In this document: positions 1-7,181 of the stretch, piece after piece
How positions within the stretch are numbered: position 1 is the first letter of the stretch
Layout of the letters: each line of letters begins with the position of its first letter
Source: Gymnodinialimonas ulvae
GTDB taxonomy: Bacteria; Pseudomonadota; Alphaproteobacteria; Rhodobacterales; Rhodobacteraceae
Reading direction: 5' to 3'
Length of the DNA stretch: 64,000 bases
NCBI RefSeq assembly: GCF_037543845.1
Contig: NZ_JBBIFX010000002.1
Span: forward strand, 186,001 to 250,000
Translations under genes and position numbers: made by a program
The notes under the pieces: generated by a model
Databases searched by the model: none
What the model saw: only the letters and a program-made list of their open reading frames with translations
Told to the model about the DNA's origin: nothing

Positions 1-233
1 GTCTCTCTATCGCCATGGGCGGCGCGATCCGCGATGGCGTCAATTCCATCGCCATGTCTGGACAACTTGGCGAAGCACTCGGGACCGCGGCGACGGGGTA
101 TTCCGTCGTCTACCACCTCGAAATCTTTCTGCTTTTCACAACATTGGTGGCCCTCGGGCCGCTGGTGCGCACTCGAACGACCAAAACCCAAGATGGGGGG
201 GCGAAGATCGGCCTCGCCGATTTGCCCACCTGA
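1..233 (+). CDS. lhaA: LhaA/PucC-family LH1 assembly protein, 3' end only
   Basis: This is the last 77 or so codons of a gene that begins upstream of the window; the first complete codon is at position 3 and the TGA is at 231-233. The readable tail contains AMGGAIRDGVN and a final hydrophobic helix (EIFLLFTTLVALGPLV), which is how members of the PucC/LhaA/BCH2 major-facilitator-like family end. LhaA helps assemble the LH1 antenna around the reaction centre and delivers or organises bacteriochlorophyll in the inner membrane. Its place directly before puhA, 27 bp away on the same strand, is the standard lhaA-puhA arrangement of proteobacterial photosynthesis clusters and is the main reason for choosing lhaA over pucC. 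Confidence 0.8.
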   Translation, partial: LSIAMGGAIRDGVNSIAMSGQLGEALGTAATGYSVVYHLEIFLLFTTLVALGPLVRTRTTKTQDGGAKIGLADLPT

Positions 234-260
234 TCGGGCCCACCTGAAAGGACCCACGCC

Positions 261-1043
261 ATGGAAAATGCATTCTTTGGTAACTTTGACCTCGCAAGCC
301 TCTCGATCTGGCTGTTTTGGATCTTTTTCGCCCTGCTGATCTATTACCTGCAGACGGAAAACATGCGTGAAGGCTACCCGCTGGAAAGCGAAGAAGGCGG
401 TGAAGCGGCCAACCAAGGTCCGTTCCCCGTGCCGAACCCCAAGACCTTCGAGCTGCCCCACGGGCGCGGCAAGGTCGTGGTGCCCTCTGTCGAGAACGAG
501 GATGAGCATAGGCGCACCGACCTTGACGATGTGATGGAGCGCGAGCGTCCGTCCACTGGCTACCCCTGGGATGTGACTGGCGATCCGATGAAGGCCGGTG
601 TCGGCTCCGGCGCCTGGACTCCGCGCCGCGATGAGCCCGAACTTGATGGCCATGGCCATGCCAAGATCGTGCCGATGGGTGCAACCGAGGCCTACCGCGT
701 CAGTGCCGGGAAAGACCCGCGTGGCAAGGTTGTGCGCGGCGGCGACGGCGAAGAGGTTGGCACGATTTCCGACATGTGGATCGACGCGCCCGAACAGCTT
801 GTCCGTTACCTCGAGATCGAACTGGACGCGGCCCATGGCGGCGGCAAGCGACTTGTGCCGATTCACTTCTGCCAGATCTGGACACGGGTGACGATCAATT
901 CGATCCACGGCAGGCATTTTGCCGATGTTCCGGTGACCAGATCCGCCACCCAGATCACCAAACTCGAGGAAGAGAAGATCTCCGCCTACTACGGTGCGGG
1001 CATTCTCTACGCCGATGAAAATCGGGCCGAACCGCTGCTCTGA
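261..1043 (+). CDS. puhA: Photosynthetic reaction centre H subunit
   Basis: A 260-residue protein of the normal PuhA length. The N-terminus is short and periplasmic, followed by one transmembrane helix at about residues 12-30 (LASLSIWLFWIFFALLIYYL) and the conserved QTENMREGYPLE segment just inside the membrane. The rest is a cytoplasmic PRC-barrel domain (KIVPMGATEAYRV, GGDGEEVGTISDMWID). The H subunit caps the cytoplasmic face of the L/M core and steers proton delivery to the QB quinone. The start at 261 has a purine-rich AAAGGA about 10 bases upstream and gives the typical N-terminus. It is the first complete gene of a puhABC-acsF-puhE-hemA string. Confidence 0.97.
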   Translation: MENAFFGNFDLASLSIWLFWIFFALLIYYLQTENMREGYPLESEEGGEAANQGPFPVPNPKTFELPHGRGKVVVPSVENEDEHRRTDLDDVMERERPSTGYPWDVTGDPMKAGVGSGAWTPRRDEPELDGHGHAKIVPMGATEAYRVSAGKDPRGKVVRGGDGEEVGTISDMWIDAPEQLVRYLEIELDAAHGGGKRLVPIHFCQIWTRVTINSIHGRHFADVPVTRSATQITKLEEEKISAYYGAGILYADENRAEPLL

Positions 1044-1080
1044 CCGAAGCAGCCCGACCGTAACCAAGGAGCAATGACCG

Positions 1081-1734
1081 ATGCCCCACGACCACCACGA
1101 CGACTTTCAGACCGAGCCTGTCCGTGGCCTTCCCGAGATGCTGCCGGAGGGGGAACACATCCTCTGGCAGGGTCAGCCCCATTGGTGGACGCTGGCGAAA
1201 GAGGCCCTCAGCCTGTGGTGGGTCGCAGGCTACTTTGTCTTCCTCTTCGCGTGGCGTACCACGGGCGGGGCAGCGACCGAGACGTGGGTACAAAGCGCCA
1301 CGGCCGCGTCGTTCTTCCTGGTTCTGGGTGCGATCGTCTGCGTCCTCCTGATTCTGGTGGCTTTGGTTCAGGCCAAGGCCACCGTCTACACGATCACCAA
1401 CAGGCGCGTTGCCATGCGCATTGGCGCCGCACTGACCATGACGCTGAACCTGCCGTTCAAACATGTGATGAACGCCACCCTCGGCCTGCGCAAATCCGGC
1501 CATGGCACCATCGCGCTTGAGATGAGCCCGGAAGGCGGCATGGGCTTTTCCTACATCATGACATGGCCCCATGTCCGGCCGTGGAAAATGAAGCACACCC
1601 AGCCCGCGTTGCGGTGCATTCCCGATGCAAAGCGCGTGGCCATGATGCTGTCGGATGCGGCCGAAACCGCCGTTTCCGTGCCCGATATCCAGATCACCCG
1701 CGTGCCTGAAATGGCCGCACAACCCGCGGAATGA
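1081..1734 (+). CDS. puhB: Photosynthetic complex assembly protein PuhB
   Basis: A 217-residue membrane protein with a bacterial PH-like fold. It has PEGEHILWQGQPHWW near residue 25, two hydrophobic segments (about 45-60 and 80-105) and the ITNRRVAMRIG strand that typifies PuhB. PuhB is needed for efficient reaction-centre assembly and for building LH1 around it in Rhodobacter. AAGGAG at about 1067 precedes an ATG at 1074 in another frame and the true ATG at 1081; I chose 1081 because it opens the frame carrying the domain. The gene ends four bases before the strong Shine-Dalgarno of puhC. Confidence 0.93.
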   Translation: MPHDHHDDFQTEPVRGLPEMLPEGEHILWQGQPHWWTLAKEALSLWWVAGYFVFLFAWRTTGGAATETWVQSATAASFFLVLGAIVCVLLILVALVQAKATVYTITNRRVAMRIGAALTMTLNLPFKHVMNATLGLRKSGHGTIALEMSPEGGMGFSYIMTWPHVRPWKMKHTQPALRCIPDAKRVAMMLSDAAETAVSVPDIQITRVPEMAAQPAE

Positions 1735-1750
1735 AGGAGGAGAACGACCA

Positions 1751-2260
1751 ATGACCCTCGATTCCACACCCGCCCAAAGCCAGATGATCCGCACCAGTGC
1801 GGAGCAGAAACTGGTTGAACGCGACAAGGAGATGATCCCGACGGTTCTGATCCGCGCGATGTTCATCCTCTGCCTTTGTATCTTGATCATCGTTAGCTAC
1901 GCGCGCCTGACCGACCGACCCTTGTCGGCCATGCCGCCAAGCGAAGCCGAAGTGCCCATCGTGACCGAGCGCACCGTGCGCATATTTGCCGAGCTTGACG
2001 GGTCCGCCCGCGTTATGGCGCTCGATGGCACTGTTGTTGCCGATTTCGCGGCGGATGAAGGCGGCTTTGTCGCCGGGATCTACCGCGTTCTGGAACGGGA
2101 GCGCGGGGCCGTTGGCCTTGAGGCCTCCGATCCGATCCGCGTGGTCCGCTACGCCGATGGGCGCATCAGCCTACGCGATGCATTCACTGATTTCCGTGCC
2201 GAGCTTGTTGGCTTCGGCGCTACCAACGAAGCCGCGTTCGCGCGCATCTTGGAGGAATAA
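1751..2260 (+). CDS. puhC: Photosynthetic complex assembly protein PuhC
   Basis: A 169-residue protein with one N-terminal transmembrane segment at about residues 29-47 (VLIRAMFILCLCILIIVSY) and a soluble domain made of FAELDGSARVMALDG and EGGFVAGIYRVLERER motifs. PuhC is an accessory factor for LH1-reaction centre organisation and photosynthetic growth in Rhodobacter. An in-frame ATG at 1655 lies inside puhB. I place the start at 1751 because AAGGAGG at 1734-1740 sits at good spacing and the resulting protein has the family length. Position between puhB and the acsF gene supports the name. Confidence 0.9.
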   Translation: MTLDSTPAQSQMIRTSAEQKLVERDKEMIPTVLIRAMFILCLCILIIVSYARLTDRPLSAMPPSEAEVPIVTERTVRIFAELDGSARVMALDGTVVADFAADEGGFVAGIYRVLERERGAVGLEASDPIRVVRYADGRISLRDAFTDFRAELVGFGATNEAAFARILEE

Positions 2261-2263
2261 ATT

Positions 2264-2560
2264 ATGGGTCTTCTGACACGTGAATTCGAAACGCATCCCT
2301 GCGAAGTCGAGGTCAGCCACTGCTTCGACAGCCTCCATGCGCATGTGAAGTTCCTGGATGGCACAACCATCAATCCAGGTGACGAAGTGCAGGTGAAAGG
2401 GCCGCCCGTGATGGCCCCTTACGGCGAAGTTGTGCGGGAAGAACGCGTCGCCCGCATCACCCGCGCCTCGAAACTGGAACAGCTCTGGACCCGAATGACC
2501 GGCGATTTCGAGTTCATGGAACTGTGTGAATTTTCATTCTCCGAGGAGGTGAAGCTATGA
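2264..2560 (+). CDS. Conserved photosynthesis-cluster protein of unknown function
   Basis: A 98-residue soluble protein with no signal or membrane helix. It has a beta-rich centre (HAHVKFLDGTTINPGDEVQVKG) that reads like a small barrel, then an acidic C-terminus ending FMELCEFSFSEEVKL. It begins three bases after puhC and its TGA overlaps the acsF ATG (ATGA at 2557-2560), so it should be translationally coupled to the oxidative cyclase. Genes of about this size occupy the same slot in related clusters, which argues for a role with AcsF or in assembly, but I recognise no characterised function. The Rhodobacter puhD gene occupies a comparable place but is reported as a much shorter product, so I do not use that name. 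Confidence 0.75.
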   Translation: MGLLTREFETHPCEVEVSHCFDSLHAHVKFLDGTTINPGDEVQVKGPPVMAPYGEVVREERVARITRASKLEQLWTRMTGDFEFMELCEFSFSEEVKL

Positions 2561-3684
2561 AAGATCTTGCCAACGAATCCGCCCTGCACACTGCCGATGC
2601 CACGACCGTCGAAGAAGGTCTGGCGATCCAGGAAGAGCAGGCGAAATACGACGACGATTTCGCCACCACCACGGCGATGAGCGATACGCTTCTGACGCCG
2701 CGCTTCTACACCACCGATTTCGAGGCGCTGGATTCGATCGACGTATCGCCCGTGCGCGCAGAATGGGATGCCCTGATCGCGCAAATGGTCTCGGACCCGA
2801 ACAAGGGTCACTTCAAGAAAAACGAAGATTGGGACGACGTCGACTGGGACGGGATGGAGCCGCAGTTGAAGAAGGAGTTCATCGATTTCCTGATTTCAAG
2901 CTGCACGGCCGAATTCTCGGGTTGCGTTCTCTACAAGGAGATGAAGCGCCGCGGCAATAACGAGGACATCACGCAGCTCTTTCAGCTTATGGCCCGGGAC
3001 GAGGCGCGCCATGCGGGCTTTATCAACGACGCGCTGCGGGAGGCTGGTCTGCGCGTGAATCTTGGGTTCCTCACGCAGAACAAGAAGTACACCTACTTCC
3101 GCCCAAAGTTCATCTACTACGCGACGTATCTGTCCGAGAAGATCGGCTATGCCCGCTACATCACCATCTTCCGCCATCTCGAGAAACACCCCGAACATCG
3201 GTTCCACCCGATCTTCAAGTGGTTCAAGGAATGGTGCAACGACGAGTTCTCCCACGGGGAAGCCTTTGCCCTTCTGATGAAGACGGACCCGAAGCTGACA
3301 CAGGGACTGAACGTCTATTGGATCAAGTTCTTCCTCGTTGCGTTCTGCGCTACGATGTATGTCCGTGATCACCAGCGTCCAGCCTTCCACGCAGCGCTTG
3401 GCGTCGACCCGGATGAATACGCGCACGAGGTGTTTCGCAAGACGTTCGAGATTGCCCGGCAAGTCTATCCGATCACGCTCGATATCGACCATCCGCGTTG
3501 GCAGCCCGCCCTGGAGCGTCTGCAGAAGGCCAACGAGGACCTGGCGAAGGCCACCGAACAGGGGCGTTTCCTGCGCAAGATCGAGGCGCAGATGCGTGCC
3601 GGCTTGGCGTTCGCCAGCCTGATGTCCATCCCTGCAATCCGGCGGGACACTTTGGAAAATGTCCGACTGGAGCCCGCCTACTGA
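2557..3684 (+). CDS. acsF: Aerobic Mg-protoporphyrin IX monomethyl ester cyclase
   Basis: A 375-residue di-iron monooxygenase-like enzyme that forms the fifth (E) ring of bacteriochlorophyll using O2. The ferritin-like diiron ligands are visible as EARH at residues 149-152 and EFSH at 230-233, with ATCTAEFSG-type and KGHFKKNEDWDDVDWD segments typical of AcsF/CHL27. Presence of acsF shows the organism can make bacteriochlorophyll aerobically; the anaerobic cyclase bchE is not in this window. The start overlaps the stop of the upstream 98-residue gene, and its own TGA overlaps the puhE ATG by one base. Confidence 0.97.
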   Translation: MKDLANESALHTADATTVEEGLAIQEEQAKYDDDFATTTAMSDTLLTPRFYTTDFEALDSIDVSPVRAEWDALIAQMVSDPNKGHFKKNEDWDDVDWDGMEPQLKKEFIDFLISSCTAEFSGCVLYKEMKRRGNNEDITQLFQLMARDEARHAGFINDALREAGLRVNLGFLTQNKKYTYFRPKFIYYATYLSEKIGYARYITIFRHLEKHPEHRFHPIFKWFKEWCNDEFSHGEAFALLMKTDPKLTQGLNVYWIKFFLVAFCATMYVRDHQRPAFHAALGVDPDEYAHEVFRKTFEIARQVYPITLDIDHPRWQPALERLQKANEDLAKATEQGRFLRKIEAQMRAGLAFASLMSIPAIRRDTLENVRLEPAY

Positions 3685-4496
3685 TGCTCAGCTCGCCCTG
3701 GATCGCGGCCCTCGCGGCCCTGTTCGTCTGGTGGTTCTCCACCGGAGCGATCCTGCTGGCTGTGCGCCGGGCGGATCAGGGCGGCCCACAGGCGCGGCTT
3801 TGGGCGTGCCTGATGACCCTGCCGTTCCTGGTTTTGGGGGCGGCCGGTTTTCTGGACACTTTGGGCAACGGCACAATCGCGGGCGTCTACGTGGCCTTCT
3901 TGTCGGCGCTGGCGCTGTGGGGGTGGATCGAATTGACGTTCCTGACCGGTACGATCACCGGCCCCGTGCGCAGTGATGCACGCGAAGGTGTCCCGGAGTG
4001 GGAGCGTTTCATTCGCGCCTGGGGCACAATCGCTTACCATGAGATGCTTCTGGCTGCGGTGTTTGTGGCCATGGTTGTCCTGGCCTGGGGGGCCGAAAAC
4101 CACTATGGCATGTGGACCTTCGCCGTGCTGTTTGCGGCCCGGATCAGCGCCAAGCTGAACCTCTACCTCGGGGTACGGAAGGTGAATGTTGAGTTCATTC
4201 CCGAAACCCTTGAACATCTTCCCAGCCATTTCCGCACCGCGCGGATGAACTGGCTGTTCCCGATGTCGATCACTGCCCTGTCGTTCACAGCCGCCTGTTG
4301 GCTGGAACGGCTTTTGGTGTCCGAGGCCCAAGCCGATGTCGTCGGTTTTGCCCTCCTGAGCGCGCTGAGCGCGCTCGCCCTGCTGGAACACTGGTTCATG
4401 GTGCTCCCGCTGCCCGATGAGAAACTATGGCGATGGATGCTGCCCGAAAGGCCCCAGCCTGCCCAAGCGACAAGACTAAGCGAGGAAGTCCAATGA
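3684..4496 (+). CDS. puhE: Photosynthetic complex assembly protein PuhE
   Basis: A 270-residue polytopic membrane protein with about seven hydrophobic segments, matching the PuhE (DUF3623) family found only in phototrophic proteobacteria. The conserved HYGMWTF and ISAKLNLYLGVRKVNVEFIPE stretch in the middle is the family hallmark. PuhE affects bacteriochlorophyll production and assembly in Rhodobacter, but its biochemical activity is not known. I start it at ATG 3684, which overlaps the acsF TGA, rather than at the far upstream in-frame ATG lying inside acsF. Its stop overlaps the hemA start (ATGA at 4493-4496), so the whole block is coupled. Confidence 0.92.
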   Translation: MLSSPWIAALAALFVWWFSTGAILLAVRRADQGGPQARLWACLMTLPFLVLGAAGFLDTLGNGTIAGVYVAFLSALALWGWIELTFLTGTITGPVRSDAREGVPEWERFIRAWGTIAYHEMLLAAVFVAMVVLAWGAENHYGMWTFAVLFAARISAKLNLYLGVRKVNVEFIPETLEHLPSHFRTARMNWLFPMSITALSFTAACWLERLLVSEAQADVVGFALLSALSALALLEHWFMVLPLPDEKLWRWMLPERPQPAQATRLSEEVQ

Positions 4497-5707
4497 ACTT
4501 TGACCAGCTGTTCCAATCCCAGCTCGACCAACTCAAGGAAGAGGGGAACTATCGCATTTTCGCGGAACTTGAACGCGAAACCGGGGATTTCCCACGGGTG
4601 AAGAACCACGGTAACGGCGAACAGGACAAGGTCACTGTCTGGTGCTCGAACGACTACCTCGGGATGGGTCAGAACCCGAAAGTCATGCAGGTGATGATGG
4701 ACACGGTCGCTACCTGCGGCACGGGCGCTGGCGGGACGCGCAATATTTCGGGCAACGCGCATCATCACAAGTTGTTGGAGGCCGAACTCGCCGACCTTCA
4801 CGGCAAGGAAGCAGCGCTTCTGTTCACCTCGGGCTACGTGTCGAACTGGGCCTCGCTGTCTACATTGGGCTCGCGCTTGCCCAACGCGGTGATCCTGTCG
4901 GACGCGCTGAACCATGCGTCGATGATCGAGGGTATCCGCCACGCGAAATGCGACAAGGTGATCTGGAAACACAACGACCCCAAGGACCTCGATCGCAAAT
5001 TGGCCGCGCTGCCTGCCAATGCAACGCCCATCGTGGCGTTTGAGTCGGTCTATTCCATGGACGGTGATATCGCTCCAATCGCCGAAATTCTCGACGTTTG
5101 CGAAAAGCACGGCGCAATGAGCTACATCGACGAAGTCCATGCCGTTGGCATGTATGGCCCGCGTGGCGGTGGTGTGGCGGAACGTGAGGGGTTGATGGAC
5201 CGCATCACCCTGATCGAAGGCACGCTTGGCAAGGCCTATGGGTGCGTCGGCGGGTATATCACCGGCTCTGCGGCTTTGGTGGATTTCATCCGGTCCTTTG
5301 CCAGCGGGTTCATCTTCACCACGGCCCTGCCGCCCGCAGTTGCAGCGGCGGCAACCGAATCGATCCGTCATCTCAAGCAAAGCGGTTGGGAGCGCGCCAT
5401 GCAGCGCCGGCAGGTCGAACGCCTGCGCGCCCGTCTGGACGCCGAGGGCATCCCCCATGAACATAACCCATCACACATCATCCCGGTAATGGTGAAAGAC
5501 CCGGTGAAATGCCGGATGCTGGCCGATATTCTGATGGATCAATTCGGGATCTATGTGCAGCCGATCAACTATCCGACGGTCCCCAAAGGCACCGAACGGC
5601 TGCGATTCACTCCCGGCCCGCTTCACACCGATGAGGATATCGAATACCTCGTGATGGCCCTCAAGACCCTCTGGAAGCAGTGCGCCATTGCGCATGCTGT
5701 TGCCTAA
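4493..5707 (+). CDS. hemA: 5-aminolevulinate synthase
   Basis: A 404-residue pyridoxal-phosphate enzyme condensing glycine and succinyl-CoA to 5-aminolevulinate, the committed tetrapyrrole step in alphaproteobacteria. The substrate- and cofactor-site motifs are clear: CSNDYLGMGQ, GTGAGGTRNISG, DEVHAVGMYG and TLGKAYGCVGGY, with the Schiff-base lysine at residue 247, and QPINYPTVP near the C-terminus. Length matches HemA of Rhodobacter. GAGGAAG at 4482 precedes the ATG, which overlaps the puhE stop. Placement inside the PGC ties precursor supply to pigment synthesis. Confidence 0.97.
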   Translation: MNFDQLFQSQLDQLKEEGNYRIFAELERETGDFPRVKNHGNGEQDKVTVWCSNDYLGMGQNPKVMQVMMDTVATCGTGAGGTRNISGNAHHHKLLEAELADLHGKEAALLFTSGYVSNWASLSTLGSRLPNAVILSDALNHASMIEGIRHAKCDKVIWKHNDPKDLDRKLAALPANATPIVAFESVYSMDGDIAPIAEILDVCEKHGAMSYIDEVHAVGMYGPRGGGVAEREGLMDRITLIEGTLGKAYGCVGGYITGSAALVDFIRSFASGFIFTTALPPAVAAAATESIRHLKQSGWERAMQRRQVERLRARLDAEGIPHEHNPSHIIPVMVKDPVKCRMLADILMDQFGIYVQPINYPTVPKGTERLRFTPGPLHTDEDIEYLVMALKTLWKQCAIAHAVA

Positions 5708-5744
5708 GTTATCAAAACGTCACAAAAAGGTGTGGACGCAATTT

Positions 5745-5762
5745 GTATACAGCTAGGTATAC
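5745..5762. promoter_or_regulatory. Paired GTATAC repeat upstream of cycA, possible operator or promoter
   Basis: Two copies of the self-complementary hexamer GTATAC (5745-5750 and 5757-5762) flank AGCTAG in the 85-bp hemA-cycA gap. The second copy overlaps TATACT, which could act as a -10 box, although I see no good -35 at the right distance. It may give cycA its own start or be a regulator site. It does not match the TGT-N12-ACA pattern of PpsR. Confidence 0.35.
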
Positions 5763-5792
5763 TCATGTGAGCACACTCGAAGGGAGCTACCT

Positions 5793-6251
5793 ATGAAACG
5801 ACTTTCCGTTCTTGCAGCGGCAGCCACACTTTTCACCGTTCCGATGGCCGTGCCGGCCCTTGCGGACGGCCATGCAACGGGTGACGCCGAAGCGGGCGAA
5901 CGCGCGTTCCGCCAGTGCATTTCCTGCCACGTCGTCGTCGATGCAGAAGGCGAAACACTGGCCGGTCGCAACGCACGCACTGGCCCGAACCTCTGGGGTA
6001 TCCACGGTCGCACTGTTGGCGGTGTCGAAGACTTCCGCTACTCCAACGGCCTGACCGCCCTGATGGAAGCGGGAACGGTCTGGGACGAAGCGTCCTTCGT
6101 GGCCTATGTGCAGGACCCGACCGGCTGGATCCGCGAGACTACGGGCGATGACAGCCTGCGTGGTGCGATGAGCTTCCGCGTTCGTTCGGAAGAGGACGCA
6201 GTGAACCTCTATGCGTATCTCGTGTCCCTCGGCGGGCCGGAAGCGGAATAA
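5793..6251 (+). CDS. cycA: Soluble c-type cytochrome (cytochrome c2/c551)
   Basis: A 152-residue precursor with a cleavable signal peptide (cut probable after ALA at residue 24). The class I haem site CISCH is at residues 42-46 (C42, C45, H46), and the methionine ligand is likely in GAMSF near residue 127. Such a periplasmic cytochrome carries electrons from the bc1 complex back to the photo-oxidised reaction centre, and in Roseobacter-type clusters it sits after hemA. GGGAG is about 6-10 bases before the ATG. Sequence cannot by itself separate a c2 from a c551 designation; the role follows from the family and location. Confidence 0.9.
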   Translation: MKRLSVLAAAATLFTVPMAVPALADGHATGDAEAGERAFRQCISCHVVVDAEGETLAGRNARTGPNLWGIHGRTVGGVEDFRYSNGLTALMEAGTVWDEASFVAYVQDPTGWIRETTGDDSLRGAMSFRVRSEEDAVNLYAYLVSLGGPEAE

Positions 6252-6257
6252 GACCCG

Positions 6258-6277
6258 GCGCGGACGGCGCGCTTTTT
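6258..6277 (+). terminator. Rho-independent terminator of cycA
   Basis: A GCGCG/CGCGC 5-bp stem (6258-6262 with 6268-6272), five-base loop and TTTTT run start seven bases after the cycA stop. It would end the puhA-to-cycA transcript. Confidence 0.7.
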
Positions 6278-6287
6278 CAGGATGTGC

Positions 6288-6315
6288 AAACGGGCGGCCC
6301 AAGGGTCGCCCGTTT
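6288..6315. terminator. Inverted repeat between convergent cycA and bchO
   Basis: Thirteen-base arms (6288-6300 and 6303-6315) pair with a single G-T wobble around a two-base AA spacer and are flanked by AAA and TTT. The right end abuts the bchO stop, so this probably terminates the leftward crtA-bchIDO transcript and backs up the cycA terminator. Confidence 0.7.
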
Positions 6316-7181
6316 CAGTTTGCCTCGGTCATCTCGCAAAAGCGCCGTACCTCGAACGCGACCTGATCTGGCGCTTCTTCGTGGGCCAGATGACCGGCGC
6401 CCTCAAGCAACACCAGATCCGCATTCGGCATTCGGTCGGCCACGCGCCGGGCGGAAGCAACGCCAACCGCTTCGTCTTTGGCACCGTGAATGAACAGCGT
6501 GGGTGTGTCGATCTGCGGCAAAGCGCGGCTCAGATCCGCAAGCGACCATTGCGCCATCATCGCCAAGGTGCCGTCGACGTGAGACTTCTGGCTGATCAAC
6601 TTCGCATAGGGCGCAAGCAGGGGGTCCGGAAGGTCCGAGCCGGTCGAGGAGATGACGGATCGCGCTTGCTTCATCGCCTGTGCGCCCGAAGGCAGGAAGA
6701 ACGAGGTCAGCGGATTGAGGGCCAGAACCCTTGCCATGACCGGAAACAGCAAACCGGCGGCGCCGCGAAAATCCTCCAACGCTCCGTTCAGGATGACCAG
6801 CTTGCGTGGATTGGATAGGCCACTTCTGATCATCTCCAACGCCACGGCTCCGCCCGCGGAATGCCCGATGATCAGCTCTGGCTCTGCACCCAGATGCGTC
6901 AAAAGCGCCGCGATGTCCGCTGCAACGTCCGGCAAACGCGCCCGCCCACGGGGGCTTTGCGTAAAGCCGTGACCCGGAAGGTCAGGCATAATGGCATCCC
7001 AGCCATCATTCCCCGCCTGCAACAAGGGTGCCCACGTATGGGCGGATGCTCCGGCGCCATGCAGAAGCAACGCCGTAGGGCCGCCGCCCGTGCGTTGAAC
7101 ATGCCAACGATGCGGTGCAACGGGTATGCTTTGGCTGGCCGCGCGATTGGGCCAATTCGGCGGAGGAAGGTGGGCTGTCAC
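6315..7181 (-). CDS. bchO: BchO alpha/beta hydrolase of the Mg-chelatase operon
   Basis: A 288-residue alpha/beta-hydrolase with LLLHGAGASAHTW (oxyanion region), the nucleophile elbow GHSAGG and a late histidine in GAGHLAHEE. BchO is regularly found beside bchI and bchD and is thought to assist magnesium chelation in bacteriochlorophyll synthesis, but its substrate is undefined. The start is a GTG (7179-7181) that overlaps the bchD TGA, giving tight coupling. No upstream ATG keeps the frame without running deep into bchD. Confidence 0.92.
   Translation of the reverse strand: MTAHLPPPNWPNRAASQSIPVAPHRWHVQRTGGGPTALLLHGAGASAHTWAPLLQAGNDGWDAIMPDLPGHGFTQSPRGRARLPDVAADIAALLTHLGAEPELIIGHSAGGAVALEMIRSGLSNPRKLVILNGALEDFRGAAGLLFPVMARVLALNPLTSFFLPSGAQAMKQARSVISSTGSDLPDPLLAPYAKLISQKSHVDGTLAMMAQWSLADLSRALPQIDTPTLFIHGAKDEAVGVASARRVADRMPNADLVLLEGAGHLAHEEAPDQVAFEVRRFCEMTEAN

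Noticed and set aside
5708..5792. A possible PpsR box between hemA and cycA.
   Set aside because: TGT and ACA trinucleotides occur, but none are separated by exactly 12 bases.
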